Assembly (NCBI RefSeq): GCF_012911935.1
Contig: NZ_JAAXLA010000041.1
Location: 1 to 59,614, forward strand
DNA from: Pseudonocardia acidicola
GTDB lineage: Bacteria; Actinomycetota; Actinomycetes; Mycobacteriales; Pseudonocardiaceae
Direction: 5' to 3'
DNA length: 59,614 nucleotides
Each line of letters opens with the position of its first letter. Position 1 is the stretch's first letter. The notes beneath the pieces are model-generated. The model saw nothing but the letters and a program-made list of their open reading frames with translations. It had not been told where the DNA came from and ran no database searches. The translations under genes and the position numbers were made by a program. Below, one piece after another: positions 1-9,116 of this stretch.

Positions 1-1644
1 CCCCCCTCGCCGCCCCAGGCGAGCCCCAGCGACACCGCCGAACCGCCCTCGCGGCGTCCGGGCGCCGCATCCCGGGCACTGGCCTTCCTGCGCAACACCT
101 GGCGCGGGCTCACCAGCATGCGCACCGCGCTCGTGCTGTTGTTCCTGCTGGCCCTCGCCGCGTTGCCGGGCGCGCTGCTCCCGCAGCGCTCGCTGAACCA
201 GCAGCTCGTCGACCAGTACTTCACCGACTACCCCCGGCTCGCGCCCTGGCTGGACAAGCTCGGCTTCTTCGACGTCTTCGCCGCTCCCTGGTTCGCCGCG
301 ATCTACCTGCTGCTGATGATCTCGCTCATCGGCTGCCTGTTGCCGCGGACGATCGAGTACGCGCGCGGCATGCGCGCCGCCCCGGTGGCCACCCCGCGCA
401 ACCTGTCCCGGCTGCCGCACCACGCCGAGGCGACCGTCGACATGCCCGCCGAGGAGTTCCTGGACCGGGTGCGCACCCGGCTGGGCGCCCGGCGCCGGTT
501 CGGCTGGCGCACCGCCGAGGCCACCGAGGCCTCGGGCGCGCGGACGATCTCGGCCGAGAGGGGTTACCTGCGCGAGACCGGCAACCTCGTCTTCCACCTC
601 AGCCTGGTCGGGCTGCTCATCGGCTTCGCGGCCGGCAAGCTGTACGGCTACGAGGGCCAGGTCATCGTGCTCACCGGTGGCGGGCAGTTCTGCAACTCGT
701 CGATCCTGGGGTACGACTCGTTCCGCCCCGGGCTCCGCGTCGACGGCACCCAGCTCGAACCGTTCTGTGTGAAGGTCAACGACTTCGAGGCCGACTACCT
801 GCCCAACGGCCAGCCCCTCAGTTACAAGTCCGACATCGGCTACCAGAGCGCCGCGGACCTCGCCGCCGGTCGCACCACCTGGACCCCCTACCCGCTGTCG
901 GTGAACCACCCGCTGCGGCTCGACGGTTCCCGGGTCTACCTGCTCGGCCACGGCTACGCGCCGCGGTTCACCGTCACCTGGCCCGACGGGCAGCAGCGCA
1001 CCGGTGAGATCCAGTGGAAGCCGGTCGACCAGGGCACCCTGCTCTCGGAGGGCGCCACGAAGTTCGAGCGCCCCGGCGTGGCCGACGACGAGCAGCGCCG
1101 CACCAGCCAGCTCGCCGTCACCGGGCTGTTCGCGCCGACGAGCTCCGGCGGCAAGGTCGTCACGTCGGTGTTCCCCGAGCTGCGCGACCCCGAGGTCGCG
1201 GTGGACGTCCTGCGCGGCGACCTCGGCCTCGACGACGGCCGCGGCCAGTCGATCTTCACCATCGACCAGAGCAAGGTCGACTCCGGCGAGCTCAAGCGGG
1301 TGGCGCGGGCCAACCTGCGCCCCGGGGAGAGCGTCCGCCTCGACGACGGCACCACGGTGCGCTTCGACGACGTCATCCCCTGGGTGTCGCTGCAGGTCAG
1401 CCACGACCCGGGAGAGGACGCCGTTCTGGTGTTCGCGATCCTCATCCTGCTCGGGCTGGGGCTGTCGCTCTCGATCAAACGCCGGCGGTTCTGGGTCCGG
1501 GTCACCCCGGGTACCGGACCGGACGGTGCCGGACGTACCGTCGTGGAGATCGGCGGTCTGGCCCGCACGGACCAGGCCGGCTACGGCGAGGAGTTCCACC
1601 GCCTGCGGGCGGACCTTGTGGAATCACCACCGAAGGACACCTGA
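1..1644 (+). CDS. resB: Cytochrome c biogenesis protein ResB (5' end outside the window)
   Basis: ResB works with ResC (CcsA/CcsB family) in the System II pathway that carries and attaches haem to apocytochrome c outside the cytoplasmic membrane. The frame is open to the first base of the window, and the residues before the first ATG (118) read RNTWRGLTSMRTALVLLFLL, the usual ResB N-terminal helix, so the true start lies upstream. Hydrophobic segments follow near residues 60-75 and 165-185 (counted from 118), then a long external domain, then a last membrane helix (VLVFAILILLGLGLSLSI). The stop overlaps the resC start (ATGA), so the two genes are translationally coupled. Family assignment is firm; only the missing 5' end is unresolved. 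Confidence 0.95.
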   Translation, partial: PPSPPQASPSDTAEPPSRRPGAASRALAFLRNTWRGLTSMRTALVLLFLLALAALPGALLPQRSLNQQLVDQYFTDYPRLAPWLDKLGFFDVFAAPWFAAIYLLLMISLIGCLLPRTIEYARGMRAAPVATPRNLSRLPHHAEATVDMPAEEFLDRVRTRLGARRRFGWRTAEATEASGARTISAERGYLRETGNLVFHLSLVGLLIGFAAGKLYGYEGQVIVLTGGGQFCNSSILGYDSFRPGLRVDGTQLEPFCVKVNDFEADYLPNGQPLSYKSDIGYQSAADLAAGRTTWTPYPLSVNHPLRLDGSRVYLLGHGYAPRFTVTWPDGQQRTGEIQWKPVDQGTLLSEGATKFERPGVADDEQRRTSQLAVTGLFAPTSSGGKVVTSVFPELRDPEVAVDVLRGDLGLDDGRGQSIFTIDQSKVDSGELKRVARANLRPGESVRLDDGTTVRFDDVIPWVSLQVSHDPGEDAVLVFAILILLGLGLSLSIKRRRFWVRVTPGTGPDGAGRTVVEIGGLARTDQAGYGEEFHRLRADLVESPPKDT

Positions 1645-2621
1645 TGCCAATCGACCCGGTCCTTTCGCTCTTCAGCGACCGCTTCTACATGGGCGCGGTC
1701 GCGGTCTACGTGCTCGCCATGCTGCTGCACGCCGCGGAGTACGTGGCCGCCCGCGACTCGGCCAAGGCCGACGTCAAGGCGGCGGCCCTCGTCGGCGCCG
1801 GCGGCGAGACCGGGTCCGAGCCGCCCGTGGCGGCGGTGGACGAGCCCACGGAGCCCGCAGCGCCGGCCGGCCGGCCCCGCTCGGAGCGCTTCGGCCGGAT
1901 GGCGGTCTCGCTGACGGTGCTCGGGGTGCTGCTGCACCTCACCGCGATCGTGCTGCGCGGCCTGGCCGCCCAGCGCTGGCCGCTGGGCAACATGTACGAG
2001 TTCACCGCGGCGATCTGCCTGGCGGCGATGGTCACCTGGCTGGTCGTGCTGCGCCGCTCGCCGTCGCTGCGCCGGGCGGGGGTGTTCGTGCTGACCCCGG
2101 TGCTGATCCTGATGTTCCTCGGCGGGACCGTGCTGTACGCGCAGGCCGCCCCGGTGGTGCCGGCGCTGCAGTCGTACTGGCTGGTCATTCACGTCACGAC
2201 GGTGACGCTGGCCTCGGGCCTGTTCCTCGTCGCGGGCGTCGCGAGCCTGCTGTACCTCCTCAGCCGCACCGGCAAGGCCGCCGGGCTGGTCGAGAAGCTG
2301 CCGTCGACGGCCTCGCTCGACCGGCTCGCCTACCGCGTGACGGCCGTCGCCTTCCCGATCTACACCTTCGCGGTGATCGCCGGTGCGATCTGGGCCGAAG
2401 CGGCCTGGGGCCGGTTCTGGGGCTGGGACCCGAAGGAGACGGTCGCGTTCGTCGCCTGGGTGGTCTACGCCGCCTACCTGCACGCCCGGGCCACCGCGGG
2501 CTGGCGCACGACCCGCGCGGCATGGATCAACGCGCTGGGCTTCGCGGTCGTGGTGTTCAACCTCTTCTTCATCAACATGGTCGTCGCCGGCCTGCACTCC
2601 TACGCCGGTCTTCCCTCCTGA
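1644..2621 (+). CDS. ccsB: Cytochrome c biogenesis protein ResC/CcsB
   Basis: Multi-span membrane protein of 325 residues that binds haem and acts with ResB as the cytochrome c haem lyase. The tryptophan-rich WWD-type signature is present as WGRFWGWDPKETVAFVAW near residues 263-280, with histidines in flanking helices (HLTAIVL, VIHVTTV). The frame is open far upstream, but MPIDPVLSLFSDRFYMG is the natural start because its ATG overlaps the resB stop. A polar loop at residues 35-75 is typical of actinobacterial members. It implies that the host makes membrane-anchored c-type cytochromes, which fits the menaquinone and complex I genes in the same window. Confidence 0.95.
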   Translation: MPIDPVLSLFSDRFYMGAVAVYVLAMLLHAAEYVAARDSAKADVKAAALVGAGGETGSEPPVAAVDEPTEPAAPAGRPRSERFGRMAVSLTVLGVLLHLTAIVLRGLAAQRWPLGNMYEFTAAICLAAMVTWLVVLRRSPSLRRAGVFVLTPVLILMFLGGTVLYAQAAPVVPALQSYWLVIHVTTVTLASGLFLVAGVASLLYLLSRTGKAAGLVEKLPSTASLDRLAYRVTAVAFPIYTFAVIAGAIWAEAAWGRFWGWDPKETVAFVAWVVYAAYLHARATAGWRTTRAAWINALGFAVVVFNLFFINMVVAGLHSYAGLPS

Positions 2622-2717
2622 GAGCAGACGTGCCTGCCGGCCGGAGCATCAGCCGGTAGGCCGACCGGCCGGGCCGCACCTCGACCGCGGCGCCCCGCGC
2701 GACTACGGTCGGCTTCT

Positions 2718-4385
2718 GTGAGCGAGCGAGAGCCGGAGGACTTCCCGGATGGCTCAGTGGGGCGTTACGTGCGCGAACGCTGGGGAGCCGATCCGTCGGC
2801 CGCGAGCCGGCCGACCCGCCGCGACACGTCCCCGCCCGCTCCCCGATCGGAGCCGGTGATCGAGTCCAAGCCGGCTGCGCCGGACGCCCACCGCCGGGCC
2901 ACCGGCTGGGAGGGGACCGCACAGAACGACATCTGGGGTTCCGGGCTCGACGCCGAGGCGGCCGAGGACCTGGTGTCGGAGATCGACCCGACCACCCCGC
3001 CGTCGGGAATCGATCTGCGCTCCGCCCCGGCCGAGGAGCGCCCGGTCGAGACCATCGCCTCGGACCGCGCGGCCAGGCCGGCACCGGCCACGCCCGCAGC
3101 CCAGCGGCCGGAGCGGCCCTCCGTCGTCCACTCGGCGGCGATCCCGCGCGAGCAGGCGCCACCACCGCCCGTGGCCGCCCGGTCCACCGCTGCGGCGCCC
3201 GCTGAGTGGCAGCGGGAGACCGCGCCGCCGGCCACCCCGGCCCGGGAGCCGCACCCGTCGGCGCCGCAGCCGCCTGCCGCCTCAGCGCCGCCTGCCGCCC
3301 CGGCGCCGCAGCCGCCCGCCGCCGCGGCCCGGGCCGACGTCGCGCCCCTGCGGCCCCCCGTCGGGCAGCCGGACCTGCGTACCCCGCCCCGGGGCATGGG
3401 CTGGATCGATCCGGGCGCCGTCGCGGCGCAGGAGGCCCAGCGAGCCCGCAACGGCGAGGCGGATCTCACCGGAGGTGCCGACCTGTCCTCGGCGCGGTTG
3501 TTGCGCCCCACCAAGCGGCCCCCGCAGTCCGGCTGGCGGCGGCTGATCTACCGGGCGTCCGGGCGGCTGATCAATCCGGGGGAGAGCCCCGCCGACATCC
3601 GCAGGCGCGAACTGACCGCGCGGGTCAACCAGCCGCTGCTGGGTTGCTACAAGATCGCGATGCTGAGCTTGAAGGGCGGTGTGGGGAAGACCACGATGAC
3701 GGCCACCCTCGGGGCGACGTTCGCGTCGCTGCGCGGGGACCGGGTGGTCGCCGTGGACGCCAATCCCGACCGCGGCACGCTGAGCCAGAAGATCCCGCTG
3801 GAGACGAGCGCCACGGTCCGGCATCTGCTGCGCGACGCGCAGCGGGTCCGCCGCTACACAGACGTGCGCGCCTACACCTCGCAGGGCCCCTCCCGGCTGG
3901 AGGTGCTGGCCAGCGAGCAGGACCCCGCCGTCTCCGAGGCGTTCAGCGAGGACGACTACCGGCGCACGGTCAACCTGCTCGAGCACTTCTACAACATCGT
4001 GCTGACCGACTGCGGCACCGGACTGATGCACTCGGCGATGTACGGCGTGCTGGGTGTGGCCGATCAGCTGATCATCGTCTCGTCAGGCTCGATCGACGGT
4101 GCCCGCAGCGCGTCGGCGACCATGGACTGGCTGGATGCGCACGGCCACGGCGACCTGGTGCAGAACGCGGTCGCAGTGATCAACTGCGTGCACCGCTCGG
4201 CCGGCGGCGTGGACCTGGACCGGGTGGCCGAGCACTTCGCGCTGCGCTGCCGGGCGGTGGTACGGATCCCGTTCGACGCACACCTGGAGGAAGGTGCGGA
4301 GGTGGATCTGGACCGGCTGGAGCCGGGGACGCGGATCGCCTTGCTGGAGCTGGCGGCGTCGGTGGCGGACGGGTTCCCGTCCTGA
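2718..4385 (+). CDS. ParA/MinD-like P-loop ATPase with long proline-rich N-terminus (EspI-like)
   Basis: A 555-residue protein in two parts. Residues 1 to about 285 are Pro/Ala-rich and probably disordered. Residues 305-555 form a deviant-Walker ParA/MinD ATPase with the P-loop LKGGVGKTTMTATLG, then VVAVDANPDRGTLSQKI (switch I region) and IVLTDCGTGL (Walker B-like). This architecture and the VDANPDRGTL signature are shared with the EspI-type ATPases linked to type VII secretion and with other actinobacterial chromosome- or polarity-related ATPases. No ESX gene is in the window, so the cargo is unknown. A GTG start is used, 96 bp after resC. The ATPase call is certain; the process served is not. 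Confidence 0.85.
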   Translation: MSEREPEDFPDGSVGRYVRERWGADPSAASRPTRRDTSPPAPRSEPVIESKPAAPDAHRRATGWEGTAQNDIWGSGLDAEAAEDLVSEIDPTTPPSGIDLRSAPAEERPVETIASDRAARPAPATPAAQRPERPSVVHSAAIPREQAPPPPVAARSTAAAPAEWQRETAPPATPAREPHPSAPQPPAASAPPAAPAPQPPAAAARADVAPLRPPVGQPDLRTPPRGMGWIDPGAVAAQEAQRARNGEADLTGGADLSSARLLRPTKRPPQSGWRRLIYRASGRLINPGESPADIRRRELTARVNQPLLGCYKIAMLSLKGGVGKTTMTATLGATFASLRGDRVVAVDANPDRGTLSQKIPLETSATVRHLLRDAQRVRRYTDVRAYTSQGPSRLEVLASEQDPAVSEAFSEDDYRRTVNLLEHFYNIVLTDCGTGLMHSAMYGVLGVADQLIIVSSGSIDGARSASATMDWLDAHGHGDLVQNAVAVINCVHRSAGGVDLDRVAEHFALRCRAVVRIPFDAHLEEGAEVDLDRLEPGTRIALLELAASVADGFPS

Positions 4386-4425
4386 ACCGCGGGACGGCGC
4401 CGCGAGCGGTACTGCGGCGCAGGCC

Positions 4426-4647
4426 TCAGACCGCGGGCGGATCGTCGCGGCGCTTGACCTTCTCGTCGAGTTGACGCAGGAACTCGGGGTCGTCGTCGGG
4501 CCCACTCGTGCGGGGCCGCGCGTGGCCGGTCGCCGGGCGTCGGGGCGCGCTGGGGATGTCTGCGCGCTCGGTGTTCATCGCCCTCCACAGCAGCAGCGCA
4601 ATGATCGCGGCACCTGCGAACGCGACAAGGAACAGCATCGCCACCAC
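4426..4647 (-). CDS. Small single-span membrane protein, function unknown
   Basis: A 73-residue product with one N-terminal hydrophobic helix (MLFLVAFAGAAIIALLLW) followed by a charged cytoplasmic tail rich in Arg, Asp and Pro (PDDDPEFLRQLDEKVKRRDD). A GGAGG tract lies just upstream; the ATG at 4638 fits it at least as well as the GTG at 4647. It is convergent with the ParA-like gene and lies downstream of bldC on the same strand. The helix plus acidic/basic tail resembles small proteins often found in these actinobacterial neighbourhoods, but I do not recognise a named family. Confidence 0.6.
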   Translation of the reverse strand: MVAMLFLVAFAGAAIIALLLWRAMNTERADIPSAPRRPATGHARPRTSGPDDDPEFLRQLDEKVKRRDDPPAV

Positions 4648-4749
4648 CTCCGCCTCCGAGGCTAGCGGAGAGGGCGCTGGAGCCGGGTAAAGGAACCCGA
4701 CACCCGGCTACGGTCGGGTATCGGGCCCCTCACTCGGTGATGAGTCGAC

Positions 4750-4968
4750 TCAGCCCCGGGTGGGGAGGGTCGCCTCGCTCGTGAGGTCGGCGAGCATGCC
4801 GCGAACCTCGGACTCACGGAACCGCCGGTGACCGCCCGGCGTGCGGATCGAGCCGATCCGTCCGGCCGAGGCCCAGCGGGTCACGGTCTTGGGATCGACG
4901 CGGAACAGGGTGGCCACCTCGCCAGGGGTGAGCAGCCGCTCGTTCGCGTTCTGGGTCGGAGTGGACAT
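4750..4968 (-). CDS. bldC: BldC-type MerR-like developmental regulator
   Basis: A 72-residue DNA-binding protein with a single winged helix-turn-helix: LLTPGEVATLFRVDPKTVTR is the recognition region and RTPGGHRRFRESEV the wing. BldC proteins are the small MerR relatives that control developmental timing in Streptomyces by binding cooperatively to direct repeats; they are conserved across actinobacteria. The frame is open to 5061, but MSTPTQNANERLL is chosen because a strong GGGAGG site lies 5 bases before its ATG and the added residues do not look like the family. A weak hairpin at 4695-4719 could terminate it. The gene is monocistronic and divergent from the DUF4229 gene. Confidence 0.92.
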   Translation of the reverse strand: MSTPTQNANERLLTPGEVATLFRVDPKTVTRWASAGRIGSIRTPGGHRRFRESEVRGMLADLTSEATLPTRG

Positions 4969-5203
4969 CCGGGCCTCCCACACTTCGTTGATTTCCGGGC
5001 CATCGTGACACCTCGGACCCCGGGTACTCGAACGGTTGTCCGAAGGTAAAGGGCTCACCAAGGACTAATCGGGCGAGTGTTCCCAACCGGATGATCGACA
5101 ACATCGATGCGCAAACGGCGCAGCGGCGGGTGGCGCTCCTGGTGTCGATGATGCACCCCGCCCGTCCCGGCGGCGCCGGTGCCCACGGCCGTACCCTCGG
5201 GGC

Positions 5204-5641
5204 ATGACCGACTCCGCGTTGACCCCTCCCGGACCCACCGGCGCCGGACCGGGGCGGCAGCCCGGACTGGGCATGACGCTGGCGCTCTACACGCTGGCCC
5301 GGTTGGGCCTCCTCGCGGTGCTGACCGCGGTCCTCGCCCTGGCGGGTATTCCGTTCCTGCTCGCGCTGCTGCTGGCCCTGATCGTGGCGCTGCCGCTGTC
5401 GCTGGTGCTCTTCCGCGGGCTGCGGCGGCGCCTCGACGGCGCGCTGGCCGTCGCGCGGGAGCGCCGGGCCGCGGAGCGGGAGGCGCTGCGGGCCCGGCTG
5501 CGCGGGGAGGAGCAGCCGGGTGACCGGTCGCCGGCGGATCCACCGCGGGTCGACGTGGCCGCGGCCTACTGGGCGCGCCCCGCGGCCGAGCCGTCGTCAG
5601 GCGAGGCCGCCCAGCGCGAGTCCGACACCGGTCGCGACTGA
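5204..5641 (+). CDS. DUF4229 membrane protein
   Basis: A 145-residue protein with two adjacent membrane helices (LALYTLARLGLLAVLTAVLA and a second from about residue 46, FLLALLLALIVALPLSLVLF), then a charged coiled region (ARERRAAEREALRARLRGEE) and a Pro/Ala-rich tail with the typical AAYWARP motif. This is the actinobacterial DUF4229 layout, and the gene commonly lies beside menA. Its last 45 bp overlap the menA 3' end in a convergent arrangement, so transcripts of the two genes are complementary at their ends. Function is unknown. Confidence 0.8.
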   Translation: MTDSALTPPGPTGAGPGRQPGLGMTLALYTLARLGLLAVLTAVLALAGIPFLLALLLALIVALPLSLVLFRGLRRRLDGALAVARERRAAEREALRARLRGEEQPGDRSPADPPRVDVAAAYWARPAAEPSSGEAAQRESDTGRD

Positions 5642-6478
5642 CCAAGCCAGCAGCAGGAAGCCGGTGTCACGCAGCACGCGGATCAGCTTCCGGCCGTCGG
5701 CCCCGCCGAGGACCCGGCGAGCCTGGGCGACGGCGAGCGGGAGGGCCAGCAGCCCGAGCAGCATCGGCAGGCTGCGCAGCCCGGCCAGTGCGCTGAGCAC
5801 GAACGGGACCAGGACCAGCGCGGCGTAGAACCGGCGGGTGTCCTTCTCCCCGAGTACCACGGCCAGGGTGCGTTTGCCCGCCACCTCGTCGGTCGGGATG
5901 TCGCGCAGGTTGTTGGCCACCAGCACCGCGCAGGTCAGCAGGCCGACGCCGACGGCGCCGATGATCGCGAGCGCCCCGGGCGGCCCGCTCTGGGTGACGA
6001 CGGTGCCGAACACTCCGACCAGGCCGAAGAAGACGAACACCGCGACCTCGCCGAGGCCGGCGTAGCCGTACGGGCGCTTGCCGCCGGTGTAGAACCAGGC
6101 GCCGGCGATGCACACCGCGCCGACGGCGATCAGCCACCACTGCCGGCTCAGCGAGACCAGGGTCAGCCCGGCGAGCCCGGCGATCGCGAACCCGACGAAC
6201 GCGGCGGTGCGCACCGCCGCGGGCGCGGCCGCCTTCGACCCGACGAGCCGCAACGGACCCACCCGCTCGTCGTCGGTGCCGCGGATGCCGTCGGAGTAGT
6301 CGTTGGCGAAGTTCACCGCGATCACCAGCGCGACGGCCACGACGAGCGCGAGCAGCGCCCGCCCGGGGGCGACGGTGCCGTCGCCGAGGGCCGCTCCGGT
6401 GCCGACGAGCACCGGCGCGATCGCCGTCGGGAGGGTGCGCGGGCGGGCGCCTTCGATCCATTGCGCCAGAGTGGCCAC
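5597..6478 (-). CDS. menA: 1,4-dihydroxy-2-naphthoate polyprenyltransferase
   Basis: MenA attaches the polyprenyl side chain to 1,4-dihydroxy-2-naphthoate, making demethylmenaquinone in the membrane. The 293-residue product has the UbiA-superfamily first Asp-rich motif NFANDYSDGIRGTDDERVGP (residues about 56-75), preceded by the family start ARPRTLPTAIAPVLVGTG, and about eight hydrophobic helices. The second cation-binding region is NNLRDIPTDEVAGKRTLAV. Length equals mycobacterial MenA. It lies on the same strand as menE and menB but is separated from them by a secreted-protein gene. The polyprenyl donor may come from the synthase at 56088. Confidence 0.95.
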   Translation of the reverse strand: MATLAQWIEGARPRTLPTAIAPVLVGTGAALGDGTVAPGRALLALVVAVALVIAVNFANDYSDGIRGTDDERVGPLRLVGSKAAAPAAVRTAAFVGFAIAGLAGLTLVSLSRQWWLIAVGAVCIAGAWFYTGGKRPYGYAGLGEVAVFVFFGLVGVFGTVVTQSGPPGALAIIGAVGVGLLTCAVLVANNLRDIPTDEVAGKRTLAVVLGEKDTRRFYAALVLVPFVLSALAGLRSLPMLLGLLALPLAVAQARRVLGGADGRKLIRVLRDTGFLLLAWSVATGVGLALGGLA

Positions 6479-6487
6479 GGGAGAAAC

Positions 6488-7765
6488 TTATCCCGCGCCG
6501 GCGCAGGTCTTGACCCGACCGGGGTCGGGGACTGCGGCGGCCACCACGAACTGGCCGTCGCCGATCTGCAGCCACGCGTTCGGGCCGCTGCCGAGGCCGC
6601 ATTCCACCGGCACGTCCGCGTTGTCCGCGGCGATCCCGACGACCTCGGCGTCGCTGCGTGGTGCGGCGTACACGTCGACCGACCCGGACCGGGCGCTCAC
6701 CTTGGACAGCCGGACCGATCCGGTCCACAGGTAGTCCACTGTGACCATCGAGTTGTCCCGGAGGCCGAGAGCGTGCCAGAACACGCCGTCGCCGAGGTCG
6801 ATCCCGGCCGGGTTGACGAGCTTGCGGCCGAACTGGTCCTTGCCGCCGTTGTAGCCGTTGCGGTAGGCGGCTTGCGCCTGCGGCACGCCCTGGGGCAGAT
6901 CGCCCCAGTTCTGGCGGATCGAGCCGGGGTTCCAGTAGTCGTCGCGGGTGTTCCACGGGCCGATGTCCCAGACGGGGGCGAAGGCGCACCGGCGGTTGGG
7001 GGCGCAGACCTTGACCGAGTAGTCGCTGGTGTCACGCGGTGAGAGCGCCCTGCGGGAGGGCAGTGCGACGAAGTGGTCCCGGGGGGCGATCACGTGCCCG
7101 TTCGCCGTGGTGCCACCGACCAGGCCCTCCCGGGTCGCGAAGACCGGGTAGCTGAGCACCGGGCCCTGCTCGGCCCCGCCCTCGGTCAGCGACGACGGCG
7201 ACGCGGGGTGTGCGGTGAGGCGCACGTCGCGGACCAGCGGCTCGGTGCCGGGCGGACCGGCGAGGACGAGCCGGCTCTGCACCACGGTGCTGGGCTCGGG
7301 GAGCTCGACGGTGCTGGTGCTGGCGCCCGTGGTGCCACCCGAGGCGGGCGTGCCCGGGATCCACTCGGTCCAGTTCCCGTTGGCGCGGCGGCCGCGTACG
7401 TCGACGGTGGCGGTGCTGCCCGGCGGGAGGTCGGCATCCAGTGTGGAGTCCACCCGGTCGGTCGCGTGGTCCAGGGTGCGGGCGTCGAGCGTCAGCATCC
7501 CGGTCGGCACGAGCGCACCGGCGGCGTCGGGGCCGCCCTCGGTCATCGCGCCGGCGGTCGCGTCGTCCTGTGGAGCGAGGTGGGCCTGTGCCGGGTCCAG
7601 CTCGGCCCCGTCGCTGCGTACCGAGACACCGGCGGCCTCGCCCGTGGAGAGATCCGGTGACCAGGACGTCTGGGCGGGCTCCTGTGCCGAGGCGGGTACG
7701 ACGGTGCCGCCCATGAGTGCGCCGGCGATTGCGATCAGCAGCGCGGTGCGCAGCCTCGTCGGCAT
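6488..7765 (-). CDS. Secreted protein with C-terminal SH3-like domain, function unknown
   Basis: A 425-residue exported protein: RTALLIAIAGALMGGTVVPASAQEP is a classical signal peptide with an Ala-X-Ala cleavage site near residue 27. Residues 30-200 look like a beta-rich region of actinobacterial secreted proteins. Residues 250-345 contain a Cys/Trp-rich module (VCAPNRRCAFAPVWDIGPWN, then DDYWNPG) with several conserved aromatic residues. The last 75 residues (VDVYAAPRSDAEVVGIAADN onward) match a bacterial SH3 fold. Bacterial SH3 domains often bind cell-wall peptides, so a role at the wall is possible but unproven. It is 9 bases upstream of menA, and its start has its own 162-bp upstream region. 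Confidence 0.7.
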   Translation of the reverse strand: MPTRLRTALLIAIAGALMGGTVVPASAQEPAQTSWSPDLSTGEAAGVSVRSDGAELDPAQAHLAPQDDATAGAMTEGGPDAAGALVPTGMLTLDARTLDHATDRVDSTLDADLPPGSTATVDVRGRRANGNWTEWIPGTPASGGTTGASTSTVELPEPSTVVQSRLVLAGPPGTEPLVRDVRLTAHPASPSSLTEGGAEQGPVLSYPVFATREGLVGGTTANGHVIAPRDHFVALPSRRALSPRDTSDYSVKVCAPNRRCAFAPVWDIGPWNTRDDYWNPGSIRQNWGDLPQGVPQAQAAYRNGYNGGKDQFGRKLVNPAGIDLGDGVFWHALGLRDNSMVTVDYLWTGSVRLSKVSARSGSVDVYAAPRSDAEVVGIAADNADVPVECGLGSGPNAWLQIGDGQFVVAAAVPDPGRVKTCAGAG

Positions 7766-7927
7766 TCTGTCGACTCCCTCTGGCTCGACCTGTGTGACTC
7801 GGGTGACGGCAGTGATGCATGTTCCGTCAGTGATCGCAGCAGATCGAACAAGTCAGTAGTGGTCAATCAACGCAGAGTGAGCACCACCATGGGGTGTAGT
7901 AGTAGATAACCCGATCGGGGCAATTGG

Positions 7928-9106
7928 TCAGGATTCGGTGGTTGCGGTGAGCAGTCGCCGGACGGCGGTCCGGTCCGGCTTGCCGACGCCGCGCAACGGG
8001 ATGTCGGCCACCGCGAGCAGCCGGCGCGGCACCGCGGCCCGGCCGATCTCGTCGCGTACCGCCGCACGCACCGGCTCGAGATCAGCGGCGGGGTCGGCCA
8101 GCACCAGCGCGGCGGCGACGATCTCACCCCACTGCCGGTCGGGCAGCCCCACCACGCACGCCGCCTTCACCCCCGGCAGGCCGGCCAGCACCCGCTCGAC
8201 CGCCGCCGGAGCGACCTTCTCGCCGCCGGTGATGATCACGTCGTCGGCGCGGCCGAGCACCTCGAGGCGGCCGCCGGTCCAGCGGCCGAGATCGCCGGTG
8301 CGGAACCAGCCGTCGGTGAACACGGCCGCGGTCTCCTCGGCGCGCCCGAGGTAGCCCGCGGCCAGCGTCGGGCCGCCGAGCAGGATCCGGCCCCCTGCGC
8401 CGTCCGTACCGTCGGGGCCGGTGGCGGCGAACCGGACCTGTACGCCGTCCAGCGGCACCCCGTCGTAGACACAGCCGCCGGCGGTCTCGCTCATCCCGTA
8501 GGTGGCGACGATCGTCACCCCGGCCGCCTCGGCACGGGCGCGCAGCGCGGCGTCGAGCGCGGCCCCGCCGACCAGCACCGCGTGGTAGCTGCGCAGCGCT
8601 TCGAGCCCGGCACCGCCGGCGTCGAGCAGCCGGAGCAGCTGGGTGGGCACGAGGCTGGTGTAGCGCCGGGCGGCCGGGTCGAGTCGCGCGGTCGCCGCGG
8701 CGAACGCGTCGGCCCGGAAGCCGTCGCGGACGTCCTGCACCACCGGGCCGGCCCCGGCCAGCAGCGCGCGCACGATCACCTGGACCCCGGCCACGTGATC
8801 CGCGGGCAGGGCGAGCAGCCAGCGGGCCGGCCCGCCGAGCCGGGTCTCGGTGGCCCGCGCCGACGCGGTGAGCGCCATGGCGCTCAGCATCACGTGCTTC
8901 GGCTCACCCGTGGACCCCGACGTGGTGATCACCACTGCGGTGCCCGGCGCCGGCGGCGCGGCCGGGTCGGCCCGGTCCCGCGCCTGCGGGCCGACCGGCA
9001 GGACCGCGGGCCCGCGGCCGTCCAGGGCGGCGCCGAGCGCGTCCACCAGGCCGTCGATCGTTTCCGGCGCGCCGTCGACCGGGACCGCGCGTAGCAGAGC
9101 CGTCAT
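7928..9106 (-). CDS. menE: o-Succinylbenzoate-CoA ligase
   Basis: MenE activates o-succinylbenzoate to its CoA thioester, the substrate of MenB. The 392-residue product is a short acyl-adenylate-forming enzyme. The P-loop-like motif is VVITTSGSTGEPKHV (near residue 55), the A5 region is ATYGMSETAGGCVYDG, and the hinge motif is FRTGDLGRW followed by GRADDVIITGGEKV. The C-terminal catalytic Lys region is RGVGKPDRTAVRRL. The protein is compact, as in other actinobacterial MenE proteins. It sits 10 bases downstream of menB and is probably cotranscribed with it. Confidence 0.93.
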   Translation of the reverse strand: MTALLRAVPVDGAPETIDGLVDALGAALDGRGPAVLPVGPQARDRADPAAPPAPGTAVVITTSGSTGEPKHVMLSAMALTASARATETRLGGPARWLLALPADHVAGVQVIVRALLAGAGPVVQDVRDGFRADAFAAATARLDPAARRYTSLVPTQLLRLLDAGGAGLEALRSYHAVLVGGAALDAALRARAEAAGVTIVATYGMSETAGGCVYDGVPLDGVQVRFAATGPDGTDGAGGRILLGGPTLAAGYLGRAEETAAVFTDGWFRTGDLGRWTGGRLEVLGRADDVIITGGEKVAPAAVERVLAGLPGVKAACVVGLPDRQWGEIVAAALVLADPAADLEPVRAAVRDEIGRAAVPRRLLAVADIPLRGVGKPDRTAVRRLLTATTES

Positions 9107-9116
9107 CGGGAGCCGC

